In this document: in pieces, positions 54,042 through 62,404 of the stretch
Numbering within the stretch: position 1 is the first letter of the stretch
How the letters are laid out: each line of letters opens with the position of its first letter
The notes under the pieces: generated by a model
What the model saw: the letters and a program-made list of their open reading frames with translations, nothing else
The model's database searches: none
Told to the model about the DNA's origin: nothing
Position numbers and translations under genes: made by a program
Assembly (NCBI GenBank): GCA_040400005.1
Contig: JBBARC010000001.1
Span: 124,001 to 188,000 of the forward strand
From: JBBARC01 sp040400005
GTDB taxonomy: Bacteria; Pseudomonadota; Alphaproteobacteria; Acetobacterales; Acetobacteraceae
Reading direction: 5' to 3'
Length of the DNA: 64,000 nucleotides

Positions 54042-54528
54042 AAGCGCATCCTAACAATAACCTTACGCAAAACGCTCTATCATATTGATTACGGCTAATT
54101 CATGTGGTGTTTTGGCCACAAGCGCAAGCGCGCGCAGGGCCTGACACTTTGGCCGCATCGCCTCACCAATGCCGAATTGCCATGGGCGCTCTTGCTCTGC
54201 CTGCAGGATTGCTTCATGTGGTATCGGCGCGTGCGACAGAGGCGCCGGTGAGGGGTCACAGGGTCCCGGTGCCAGCGCCGCGCGCAATATGAATTAATCC
54301 GTGGCCCCCAGCGCTTTGGTGTTGGTGTGGCGAGCCCTTTAAGGCCCAGTTCGCAAGGCATGGCATTCACTGCCCCCCGTTTCGCCGCAGACCACATGGC
54401 CATGAATTGGTCATTGGCGGCGTATGCCAATGCATCCGGGCACCCAATTATCACCCAACCGACCCGCCTTTCTGCGCCGCCGCCCCTGTCGTGGCGCGCG
54501 TTTGCCGGGTCCCGGAGTTCGCAGACCC
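54042..54528 (+). promoter_or_regulatory. Long divergent region with the rne leader
   Basis: This 487-bp gap separates amiC from rne. Known rne genes carry a long, structured 5' leader by which RNase E cuts its own mRNA, and this gap is the right size. A GGCGCCGG/CCGGTGCC stem with one G-T wobble spans 54241-54273. I found no convincing promoter hexamers for either gene. A 74-codon minus-strand frame at 54063-54287 resembles nothing I know. Confidence 0.35.
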
Positions 54529-57495
54529 ATGACCAAACGTATGTTAATCGATGCGACGCACGCGGAAGAAACCCGCGTCGTCGTCTTGGATGGTAACCGA
54601 TTAGAAGATTTCGACGTTGAGACCCAGGCACGCCGGCAACTTAAGGGCAACATCTACCTTGCCAAAGTTGTTCGCGTAGAACCCAGCTTGCAGGCAGCCT
54701 TCGTTGAATATGGCGGCAACCGCCATGGCTTTTTGGCGTTTGGCGAAATCCACCCCGATTACTACCAAATCCCCGTCGCCGACCGTCAACGCCTGCTAGC
54801 AATGCAAGAAGAAGATGCGCGCGCAGAAGCAGAGGCGGAAGATGCGGAAGATGCGGCGATCGGGCGCCGCGCCGCCGCTCAAGGAGCCGCTCGCGATAGA
54901 GCGATTGGCGATGACGGCGGTGAATCAACGTTCACCGGGGCGGCAGACGATCAGCCATCAACTGTTTTTGATGCTGATGCTGATGACCGCAGCAACCCGA
55001 TACCGGCCGAAACAAATTGGCACAGCCAGCCCCTATTGATGGATTTGGCGCAGGAACAGCCCCCACTATTTGCCGATAGCGATGAACCGCAGCGCGACCT
55101 GCAGACGACAACATCGGACCATATCACGGATACAAACACCGAATTTGGCGCCGATTGCGCCCCCGAATTCGCTGATGCTGCGCAAGAAAGTAGTAACAGC
55201 GATGACCATGAACGCAGCTTAGGCAGCCGGGTGCAGGAAGTGCAGGGCGAGATTCTACCGCCGCCTGAAACCGTTGGTGGCGATAGCGATCAGGCCGACG
55301 AACAAATGATGCGCGACCGCCGCGAGCCGCCGCGTTTCTTGCGCAATTACAAAATTCAAGAAGTTATCCGCCGCCGCCAGATCATGCTGATTCAGGTGGT
55401 TAAGGAAGAACGCGGCTCTAAGGGTGCCGCCCTTACCACCTATATCTCGCTCGCTGGCCGCTACAGCGTGTTGATGCCGAATTCTCCGCGCGGCGGCGGG
55501 ATTTCGCGCAAAATCACATCGGCCACCGATCGCCGCCGCCTAAAGGAAGTGACGTCCGAGCTCGAAATCCCGCGCGGCATGGGGCTGATCGTGCGCACCG
55601 CTGGCGCCAATCGACCCAAACCGGAAATTAAACGTGATTGCGAGTATCTGCTGCGCCTATGGGACGAAATCCGCGACCTGACATTGCGATCCGTCGCTCC
55701 GGCATTAATTTACGAAGAAGCCAGCCTGATTAAGCGGGCTATCCGCGATGTCTACTCGCGCGATGTCGATGAGATCATCGTCGATGGCGAAGATGGCTGG
55801 AAAGCTGCCCGTGACTTCATGCGTATGCTGATGCCGACGCACGCCAAGAAAGTGCAATTATGGCGTGGCGATGGGCAGAAATTATTCGCCCGCAGCCAGG
55901 TCGAAGCCCAGCTTGATGCGATGCTAAGCCCAACCGTGCAACTACGGTCGGGTGGGTATCTGGTGATCAACCAGGCCGAGGCCCTGGTTGCAATCGATGT
56001 CAATTCGGGGCGATCGACACGCGAACGGGGCATCGAAGAAACCGCGCTACGCACTAACATGGAAGCGGCTGAAGAAGTCGCGCGCCAGCTTCGTCTGCGT
56101 GATCTTGCCGGACTTATCGTGATCGATTTTATCGACATGGAAAGCAAGCGCAACAACGCGGCGGTGGAACGGCGCCTTAAAGAATCGCTTAAAAATGACC
56201 GTGCCCGTATTCAGGTCGGTCATATCAGCCATTTTGGCTTGATGGAAATGAGCCGCCAGCGGCTGCGCCCGTCGATTGCCGAAACTAGTATGATCGTGTG
56301 TCCACATTGCGCTGGCACCGGACACGTGCGCAGCACCGAAACGGCCGCACTATTCATTCTGCGCGCGATTGAGGAAGAAGGCAGCAAACGCCGCGCTGCC
56401 GAAATTTTGGTGCACACCCATGGCGCCATCGCGCTGTATATTTTGAATAATAAGCGTGATTTGCTTGACTCGATCGAAGCGCGGTTCGGCATGCGCGTTT
56501 GCTTTGCGGCAGATGACACTTTGCTACCAGACCAGTCACGCATCGATAAAATACGCGCCGCCCTGCCGATGGACCCCAACCAGACGAATTCAGCCGAACG
56601 CCGGTCTGATTACGATACGCCGTTCGTTGCCGCCGACGAAAACGACAGCGCCGATAGCGATGATGCCGACATCAATAGCGATGACGATGCCGATTGCGAC
56701 GGCAGGGAGCCGCCAGCACGTGCAACGGGTACGGGCGCGACCGCAGAAAGTGAGGCAGCCGAGGCCGAACGCGGCCGCCGCCGCCGCCGCCGCCGCCGTG
56801 GTGGTCGCAACCAAGATGGCAGCCCCGATGCAACAGCCCTGGAGTTGGGCGAACAACCCGACGTAACCGACGCCGCATTCCCTGTGCTTGCCAATGGCAC
56901 GATGGCGGTGCCCATGCAGAACACCACGCGTCCGCCAGAATTACAGCGTGACGCTGAGCCTGCTGAAACTGGGGGTACCGAATCCGCGCGTCCCGAATCA
57001 GCGCGCGGCGAATCCGGGCGCGACCGCCCCCGCCGCCGCCGGGGCGGACGCCGCAACCGCGCAGCCGGACCCGACGAAGCTGCCAACGTAGCCGTCGAGG
57101 ATGAAGAAAAAACCGAATTTGTTCGTGACCCAGCGCCTATGTCAGCCGCCTTTAGCTATAGCGGCCCAACACCGGCCGATCCCTTCGCTAATGGCGGCGG
57201 TGACATTTTCGATGTGCTCGAGCAAGCCGAAGAGGCCCGCCATAACGAAGCGGCCGTTAGCGCCAATGCAACCAGGGAGAATGAAGACACAGCCCCGCCC
57301 CCCCGGGCAGCACTCCCCGTTCGCGTCCACAAAATAGTTGAAGCGCCAGTGCCATTGCCAGGACCATCACCTTCGGTGGTTACCACACCCGCCCTTCAAG
57401 TGGTGGAAGCCGTGGTCGGCCCGGTCATTCAACCTGTGCTTCTCAATGACACACCGGCTGACAGTGATCGCAAAAAGGGCTGGTGGCGCCGCTAA
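54529..57495 (+). CDS. rne: Ribonuclease E
   Basis: Endoribonuclease that starts mRNA decay and processes rRNA and tRNA, 988 residues from the ATG at 54529 (MTKRMLIDATHAEETRVVVL). The S1 RNA-binding domain is split by an acidic, low-complexity insert, about residues 88-265, before it resumes with GSKGAALTTYISLAGRYSVL. Catalytic aspartates lie in VAIDVNSGRSTRERG (near 490) and GLIVIDFIDME (near 530). The zinc-link CPHCAGTGHVRS is near 590. The C-terminal third is disordered, with arginine-rich blocks (ERGRRRRRRRR near 748 and PRRRRGGRRNR near 830) and acidic patches, likely RNA- and degradosome-binding. Confidence 0.95.
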   Translation: MTKRMLIDATHAEETRVVVLDGNRLEDFDVETQARRQLKGNIYLAKVVRVEPSLQAAFVEYGGNRHGFLAFGEIHPDYYQIPVADRQRLLAMQEEDARAEAEAEDAEDAAIGRRAAAQGAARDRAIGDDGGESTFTGAADDQPSTVFDADADDRSNPIPAETNWHSQPLLMDLAQEQPPLFADSDEPQRDLQTTTSDHITDTNTEFGADCAPEFADAAQESSNSDDHERSLGSRVQEVQGEILPPPETVGGDSDQADEQMMRDRREPPRFLRNYKIQEVIRRRQIMLIQVVKEERGSKGAALTTYISLAGRYSVLMPNSPRGGGISRKITSATDRRRLKEVTSELEIPRGMGLIVRTAGANRPKPEIKRDCEYLLRLWDEIRDLTLRSVAPALIYEEASLIKRAIRDVYSRDVDEIIVDGEDGWKAARDFMRMLMPTHAKKVQLWRGDGQKLFARSQVEAQLDAMLSPTVQLRSGGYLVINQAEALVAIDVNSGRSTRERGIEETALRTNMEAAEEVARQLRLRDLAGLIVIDFIDMESKRNNAAVERRLKESLKNDRARIQVGHISHFGLMEMSRQRLRPSIAETSMIVCPHCAGTGHVRSTETAALFILRAIEEEGSKRRAAEILVHTHGAIALYILNNKRDLLDSIEARFGMRVCFAADDTLLPDQSRIDKIRAALPMDPNQTNSAERRSDYDTPFVAADENDSADSDDADINSDDDADCDGREPPARATGTGATAESEAAEAERGRRRRRRRRGGRNQDGSPDATALELGEQPDVTDAAFPVLANGTMAVPMQNTTRPPELQRDAEPAETGGTESARPESARGESGRDRPRRRRGGRRNRAAGPDEAANVAVEDEEKTEFVRDPAPMSAAFSYSGPTPADPFANGGGDIFDVLEQAEEARHNEAAVSANATRENEDTAPPPRAALPVRVHKIVEAPVPLPGPSPSVVTTPALQVVEAVVGPVIQPVLLNDTPADSDRKKGWWRR

Positions 57496-57521
57496 CGCGG
57501 CACTGCCAACTCCGCCTCACT

Positions 57522-57577
57522 TATGATCGTAGTCAGCGCCCCGCAAAAGGTGCGCGATACACCCAGCCGCGATCATA
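57522..57577. repeat. Inverted repeat between rne and the envelope operon
   Basis: TATGATCG (57522-57529) and CGATCATA (57570-57577) are perfect 8-base arms around a 40-base interior that can itself pair in part. It lies in the 84-bp gap between two converging genes and may help stop both transcripts; no T-run is present. Confidence 0.3.
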
Positions 57578-57579
57578 GA

Positions 57580-57945
57580 TTAATGCGGAATTCCCGGCGT
57601 CGGTGTTGCCCCTGGCCGGCCCGACGGTGTCACCGATTTTCCGAAATTTGTGCCCAACCGGTTGCGGGTGGCTGATTGGTTGAATTGCCCGGTCACCTGG
57701 CTGGGTGAGGTCGCTGAGTACGGCGCGTCAGACGCCGCCGATGGGCGCGGCTGTCCCTGAACAAGCGTATGCATCTGCGCATTTACGCAATCGTAGCTGC
57801 GCGCATCGTCTAGTTGAACGTCGATACAGTTGGTTGGGAGCTGTTTCTGCTGATCAGTAGACGGCCCCGGCACCGGCTGTGCGCCAGCGGATTCAACGCC
57901 GCCCAACAGCAACAGTGCCACCAATGGCGCCGAAAAACGCGTCAC
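57580..57945 (-). CDS. Small secreted protein, unknown function (GTG start)
   Basis: A 121-residue product with a clear signal peptide (FSAPLVALLLLGGVESAGAQ, cut after about residue 22). The mature part has two cysteines (NCIDVQL and SYDCVNAQM) that could form a disulfide, then a Pro/Ser/Gly-rich tail. I do not recognise the family. The GTG start overlaps the stop of the prolyl isomerase gene by 4 bases, so it is translated with it. It ends the seven-gene envelope operon. Confidence 0.65.
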   Translation of the reverse strand: MTRFSAPLVALLLLGGVESAGAQPVPGPSTDQQKQLPTNCIDVQLDDARSYDCVNAQMHTLVQGQPRPSAASDAPYSATSPSQVTGQFNQSATRNRLGTNFGKSVTPSGRPGATPTPGIPH

Positions 57946-58829
57946 TTCGGCGAGGCCGTTAGCATCCGTGTAAGCTCTATTTCATTCACCTGCACCGGGT
58001 CGCGTTTCAACATCGTGTCGGCATAGGCGCGCTGATCGGTCGCCCGGCGCTGCTGACGTAGCGCCTTAACCAGCTGATCGCGCACTTCGGCGAGCGGTGC
58101 TGGCCCAGCGGGCCGTGTTGCTATCAATTCAATCAAATGGCAGCCAGCGGGCGTGCAAATCGCATCGCTAATCATGCCGTCAGGCAAGCCTTTTACCGAC
58201 GATTTAACCGGCTCAACAATACGATCCTCCGGCACCCAGCCCAGGTCATTGTATGCCACCGACCCATCTGCTTTGCCGGCGTGATCAAAACTCACCCGGC
58301 CACGCGAAATATCGCGGCGCAATCCGGCAAGTTTAGCCTTTGCTGCGCCCTTCGTGGCTGCGCCAGCCACCACGTAAAGCTGGGCAATATGATACAAGCG
58401 GGGCGCTAAAAATCGTTGCTTGTTTTGTTCATATGCAGTCGCAATATCAGATTCGTTTGGGTAATCAGGCGGTAATTGGGTTTTAACCGCAAGCCAGCTT
58501 TGCACCACAGCCTGATCGCGCAGGCGCTTTAAGGCTGCCGCGATATCTGGCCGATCGGACCATTTATGGGCTTCTGCCTCGGCCAATATAGCGCGCTGCA
58601 GCAAAACATTGCGTAAAAAATCTCTCAAACCGCTGGGCGTGGCGGTAATCTCATCGCGGGTAGCCTGGTCCGCTGCCGCAAGCAGAGTGCGGGCACCAGA
58701 GACGGTTATCTGGTCGTCCCCCCGCATGGCAACCACCGGATCAGCGACAGTTTGGGCAAACGCGGCGCTTGCGCTGCCCAGCAGGGCTGAAACCAAACCG
58801 ACGGCAATACGAAGCCTTGCGCCGGCCAT
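57942..58829 (-). CDS. PpiC-type periplasmic peptidyl-prolyl isomerase
   Basis: Parvulin-like protein of 295 residues with a signal peptide (GLVSALLGSASAAFAQ). An N-terminal SurA/PpiD-like helical segment (residues 50-150) precedes the parvulin region: PRLYHIAQLYVVAGAATKGA, RGRVSFDHAGKADGSVAYND, LGWVPEDRIVEPVKSSVKGL and a closing CHLIELIATRPAG. It is probably a chaperone for an outer-membrane protein such as the porin encoded just upstream. Two-base gap from the coiled-coil gene. Confidence 0.82.
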   Translation of the reverse strand: MAGARLRIAVGLVSALLGSASAAFAQTVADPVVAMRGDDQITVSGARTLLAAADQATRDEITATPSGLRDFLRNVLLQRAILAEAEAHKWSDRPDIAAALKRLRDQAVVQSWLAVKTQLPPDYPNESDIATAYEQNKQRFLAPRLYHIAQLYVVAGAATKGAAKAKLAGLRRDISRGRVSFDHAGKADGSVAYNDLGWVPEDRIVEPVKSSVKGLPDGMISDAICTPAGCHLIELIATRPAGPAPLAEVRDQLVKALRQQRRATDQRAYADTMLKRDPVQVNEIELTRMLTASPK

Positions 58830-58831
58830 AT

Positions 58832-59503
58832 TTATGGATGCCCTTTTCCGGCGGGTTCCGTGCCGCTGACTGGTGCGATGTATTCCTGATCATGGATTTT
58901 GTCATCGTAGTCCTGAACCAAATTTTCCAGATCGACTTTTGCGCTACCAATCAGCGGCTCGTAACTTTTCAACAAAATGTTACGAAAACCCTGCGTTTCA
59001 TAAAGATGCAGAACGCTTTCTGACAGGCTGATCAATTTGGTATTGGTGGCTTTACACGTTTGCAGCGCGCGCGCATTGGCCGTGGCACTTTGCAATGCCT
59101 TACGGCTTTCCGCATCCTTGCTCTGCGCCACCGCATTGGCCTGCTGATAAGCGCCCTGCCATTTGGTCAAATCACCGGCCATCTGGGCCGCCTGCGCGTG
59201 GGCTGCATCCAACGCTGCCTGTGCAGACTTCAGTTCGTCGGGTTTGGCAGCCTGGGCAAGTGCCACTTTTGCGGCGTCTACCTGTGCTTGCAAGGCGGCC
59301 TTATCGGCCTGCAACTGCGCAACCTGGGCCGTTGCCTGGGCCGCCTGATCCTGGGCCGCCCGCATTTCGGTCACCGACTGGCGCAAGGCATCGCGCAGGC
59401 GCTGTTCGGGGCTATCGTCCGCCCGCGCATTGGTAACCGCAACGGCCATAAGGATCAGGCCAGTGCCAAGGATTGCTGAGGAAAAACGCTGAGGATCGCG
59501 CAT
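58832..59503 (-). CDS. Periplasmic coiled-coil protein, unknown function
   Basis: A 223-residue product with a signal peptide (LILMAVAVTNARADD, cut near residue 28). Residues about 35-150 form a long Ala/Gln-rich heptad coiled coil (e.g. QVAQLQADKAALQAQVDAAK). A C-terminal part reads LISLSESVLHLYETQGFRNI then LLKSYEPLIGSAKVDLENLV, which resembles the ends of exported proteins found beside DUF2341-ExbB genes. No enzymatic motif is seen. Two-base gaps to porin and isomerase genes imply one transcript. It could brace the TonB machinery or the porin, which is speculation. Confidence 0.7.
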   Translation of the reverse strand: MRDPQRFSSAILGTGLILMAVAVTNARADDSPEQRLRDALRQSVTEMRAAQDQAAQATAQVAQLQADKAALQAQVDAAKVALAQAAKPDELKSAQAALDAAHAQAAQMAGDLTKWQGAYQQANAVAQSKDAESRKALQSATANARALQTCKATNTKLISLSESVLHLYETQGFRNILLKSYEPLIGSAKVDLENLVQDYDDKIHDQEYIAPVSGTEPAGKGHP

Positions 59504-59505
59504 GA

Positions 59506-61257
59506 TCAGAAAGCCGCGTTCAGGTCGAGCTGGATCACATCCACGTTAGAACGCGGTCCAGAAACCGCCTGCGCGCTGTGTAATCGCAAGCCGACCCATG
59601 TGTTATTAGCAACCCCAACACCGCCACCCAGCACAAAACCACGCGCATTAGTGCCGCCAAGATGGAAATCGGAATCGTTTAACGCATCCAGCGTCGCGTC
59701 GCTCTCGATGTATTTATACGCGACGAATGTGTTCCAATCCCACAACTTAGCGAGTTTCGTCTGCCCGACTGTGACCCGCAGCATGTAACCGGTATCGCCA
59801 CCAACGTAATGGTAGGTGGTGCACTGATTGGTCTTGGGGTCGGTATAGGCACAGGAGAGGTTATTCTGCGGCCCAACCGGCCCGTTGGAAGGCCCGTGAT
59901 TTAAAATGCCATTGCGATTAAAACCAAGGTTCTTAACAAACTCGCCATCCAGGGCAACATCGACCGGGTGCCAGGTCAGAATGTCAAAATGTGGATGTAT
60001 TTCAAGCACGTTAAAACGTGATGATAGCCCGTAATATTGTGGTGCTGCGGCAGTCGCCGTGCTTCCCGTTGGTGGCACAAGGTTACGAATGGCAAAATAG
60101 GTATTCCCGGTCTGGCCGAACGCTGGTCGCGTGTTGTCACTGTCACAGTAATAAGCGCCGCCGGCTTGCACCGTGCACGGCGACGATACCGATCCCTGCA
60201 GTCCGTTAAAATCAAACAAGCCGACCGCCAATTTCGCGGCATATTGATCATTCGGCCGCCATTCCACACCACCCTGCAAAGCAAACAGATAGGCATCGCG
60301 GCTAGCGTATTTTGTGCTGCTATTGGTCGAAAAATCAAACGCGGTGTTGAGCACCGGAAATGCACCACCGGCACCAAACACCGACCAGTTATGGTTAAAA
60401 CTGTGCGTATAGGCTGCAGCCACGCCATCAAACCCGAGATCAGTGTGGTAGATCAGGTCAGTTGTGTAAAACGGGTTAATCGTGCGCCCCAGGTAAAATT
60501 GTAGATCGCGATACGCCGTAGCTGTTAGATAAGCGCGATCCAGAAAAATCCCGTATTTGTTAAACTCGCCACTGCTGCCCATAGTTTGGTTGGTTGAAAT
60601 CGGCCCAGCATCACCGGTGGTAAGGCGCATATCGGCGGATAACCAATCGGCGATCTGCCCTTGCACACCAATACGGGCGCGCGCGCGAAACCGATTGCGA
60701 TCCTGTGTCGTATTGTAGAAAGGCGGATTATTTCCAGTGCCCGCAGCAAGCCCCGCCACGTCAAAACCTGATCCCTGGTTGATCGACGGGAAGTTGATAA
60801 AATTTGGATTGTTGGTGGAATCGAAAAGGTCACTTTCATAGCGCAACCGCATGTCGCCATAAATTTTTACCCGCTTGGTCCAACCCGGCAACGCATCAGG
60901 TTCTGCCCAGCCTTCCTCGCGCGCCTGGCTCATCACGTCGGCACGCACCTGGTCAGCAATCTGGCGTCGCACGAACGATGGCACATAAGTCACCCGCACT
61001 TCGCCCGGGGGCGGCGAGGCGGGGGCCTCGGTGTCGGCCGTTTGAACGGCTGCACGATGGGCGCGCTTGCCAGGACCGGACTCGCGCAGCAGGTCGGTCG
61101 CCTGCCCCTTGGTCACAATACCTTTATCAATCAACAGCTGGATCAATTTCACCGTTTGCTCATCGGCGCGTGCAGCGCCTGGCAGCAAAAGCGACGCCAT
61201 CAGCGCAGGCATCGCCACGCTGCGTTGTAGCCAGGATCGATAGACGGATTGGGTCAT
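59506..61257 (-). CDS. Putative outer-membrane porin
   Basis: Predicted beta-barrel of 583 residues after a signal peptide (PALMASLLLPGAARAD, cut near residue 32). The mature N-terminus has a short helical segment VKLIQLLIDKGIVTKGQATD. The barrel begins at VKIYGDMRLRYESDLFD and has repeating amphipathic strands such as RFRARARIGVQGQIADWLSA, YLGRTINPFYTTDLIYH and YAAKLAVGLFDFNGLQG. It ends VDVIQLDLNAAF with the C-terminal Phe typical of Bam substrates. This matches the putative porin (Porin_5-like) family. There is no TonB box-plug domain, despite its place in a tonB operon. Confidence 0.82.
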   Translation of the reverse strand: MTQSVYRSWLQRSVAMPALMASLLLPGAARADEQTVKLIQLLIDKGIVTKGQATDLLRESGPGKRAHRAAVQTADTEAPASPPPGEVRVTYVPSFVRRQIADQVRADVMSQAREEGWAEPDALPGWTKRVKIYGDMRLRYESDLFDSTNNPNFINFPSINQGSGFDVAGLAAGTGNNPPFYNTTQDRNRFRARARIGVQGQIADWLSADMRLTTGDAGPISTNQTMGSSGEFNKYGIFLDRAYLTATAYRDLQFYLGRTINPFYTTDLIYHTDLGFDGVAAAYTHSFNHNWSVFGAGGAFPVLNTAFDFSTNSSTKYASRDAYLFALQGGVEWRPNDQYAAKLAVGLFDFNGLQGSVSSPCTVQAGGAYYCDSDNTRPAFGQTGNTYFAIRNLVPPTGSTATAAAPQYYGLSSRFNVLEIHPHFDILTWHPVDVALDGEFVKNLGFNRNGILNHGPSNGPVGPQNNLSCAYTDPKTNQCTTYHYVGGDTGYMLRVTVGQTKLAKLWDWNTFVAYKYIESDATLDALNDSDFHLGGTNARGFVLGGGVGVANNTWVGLRLHSAQAVSGPRSNVDVIQLDLNAAF

Positions 61258-61278
61258 TTTTCTGCCTTGTCGAAGGGT

Positions 61279-61971
61279 TCAGCCCGGATCGTGCGCATTG
61301 ATGCGCACCACCCAGGGGTGCCCGCCAGTCATGCTGGCGGGCAGGGATTCGTTCATCGTAAGCGCGTGCAGCACACGCTCGATCTCAATGCGGTCATCTG
61401 AATCGCCGCTAAAGTCACGAATAATCACACTTGTCGCGCGGCCATTGTCATCAAAAGTAACGGCAACAGTCAGCCGGTAGACGGCATCGCGCAGTTTATC
61501 ATCCTGGCGCAGGCTATCTTTGACGTGGGTAACAATCGCATTCTTGTAATAATCGGCAGCTTCAGTGGTGTCACCGCCGCCGCCGCTGCCAACATCACCC
61601 TCGCCATTACCAACACCCAAACCATACGCCGACGGTCCGTTACCGGCGGTCGCCGTTAAACCCTGCGCTGGCGGTGGCGGCGCCTTGGGGGCGGCTTTGG
61701 GCTGCTCAATCTTCTGCTGCTGCTTTTCTTCCTGCTTCTGCGGCTCATCCGGTTTTGGCGGCGGCGGCGGCGGCGGCGGGGGCGGCGGCAATTTGATGTT
61801 AATCGTCGGCGGTTCCTGATGCGGCCGCGCAGTTGGCCCCATGTGGCGCAGCGCGTTGATCACAAAATAAATACCGAACCCCGCGACCAGAACACTAATG
61901 GCCGGCACACCAACCCGCTGCCAGGTTGGCTTACGGTCGAATTCCAGGTTGGGATCGTCTTCACCAAGCAT
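61279..61971 (-). CDS. tonB: TonB-family energy transducer
   Basis: Periplasm-spanning protein of 230 residues that carries proton-motive energy to the outer membrane. The ATG at 61971 lies one base after the exbD stop; the longer frame is antisense-like C-terminal overlap. A short cytoplasmic tail is followed by one helix (PAISVLVAGFGIYFVINAL), then an 11-proline run and a Lys/Glu/Gln region, a glycine-rich linker (GVGNGEGDVGSGGGG) and a TonB_C-like domain with YKNAIVTHVKDSLRQD and VAVTFDDNGRATSVIIRDFS. Next genes are exbD, exbB and a porin. Confidence 0.9.
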   Translation of the reverse strand: MLGEDDPNLEFDRKPTWQRVGVPAISVLVAGFGIYFVINALRHMGPTARPHQEPPTINIKLPPPPPPPPPPPKPDEPQKQEEKQQQKIEQPKAAPKAPPPPAQGLTATAGNGPSAYGLGVGNGEGDVGSGGGGDTTEAADYYKNAIVTHVKDSLRQDDKLRDAVYRLTVAVTFDDNGRATSVIIRDFSGDSDDRIEIERVLHALTMNESLPASMTGGHPWVVRINAHDPG

Positions 61972-61972
61972 G

Positions 61973-62377
61973 TTAGCTGCCGGGCGTACGCTGGGCGGCA
62001 AGCCCGATCGAGGTGATGCCAACGCGGGCACAAACGTCCAGCACAGTCATCACCTTTTCATACTGCACCGCGCGGTCGCCCTTAATCACCACCGGCAGAT
62101 CAGGCGTTACCGCTTTAAAATCGCGCAGCTTGCGTTCCAGTTCGGCCAAACTTACCGGCACCGCTTCGATAAAAATCTGGCCAGTGGGCGATACCGCGAT
62201 CACTTTGGTTTTGGGCACAGCCAAGGATTGCACCGCACTTCCGTGCGGCAAATCCACCTTCATACCCTGCACCGACGCCGTCGTCATGATGATAAAAATC
62301 ACCAACAGCACATAGGCCAAATCCAACATCGGTGTGATGTTAATATCATCGTAAGGCTTGTCTTCGTTCAACTGCAT
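61973..62377 (-). CDS. exbD: Biopolymer transport protein ExbD
   Basis: Proton-channel partner of ExbB, 134 residues. DINITPMLDLAYVLLVIFII holds the essential aspartate within the single membrane helix near residue 19, and the periplasmic part ends VCARVGITSIGLAAQ. It is typical in length for the family. One base separates it from tonB, and 27 bp separate it from the ExbB fusion. Confidence 0.95.
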   Translation of the reverse strand: MQLNEDKPYDDINITPMLDLAYVLLVIFIIMTTASVQGMKVDLPHGSAVQSLAVPKTKVIAVSPTGQIFIEAVPVSLAELERKLRDFKAVTPDLPVVIKGDRAVQYEKVMTVLDVCARVGITSIGLAAQRTPGS

Positions 62378-62404
62378 GGCAAATACCCTTTATGTGCCAA
62401 TCGC

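Noticed and set aside
54063..54287. A 74-codon minus-strand gene between amiC and rne
   Set aside because: No ribosome site, no recognisable family, and it lies in the likely rne leader; it is no better than chance.
56760..56810. A CGC-type trinucleotide repeat in rne
   Set aside because: It encodes the arginine-rich RNA-binding block in frame; there is no sign of a separate repeat element.
61565..61819. A glycine/cysteine-rich plus-strand frame opposite tonB
   Set aside because: It is produced by the reverse complement of the TonB proline run and linker.
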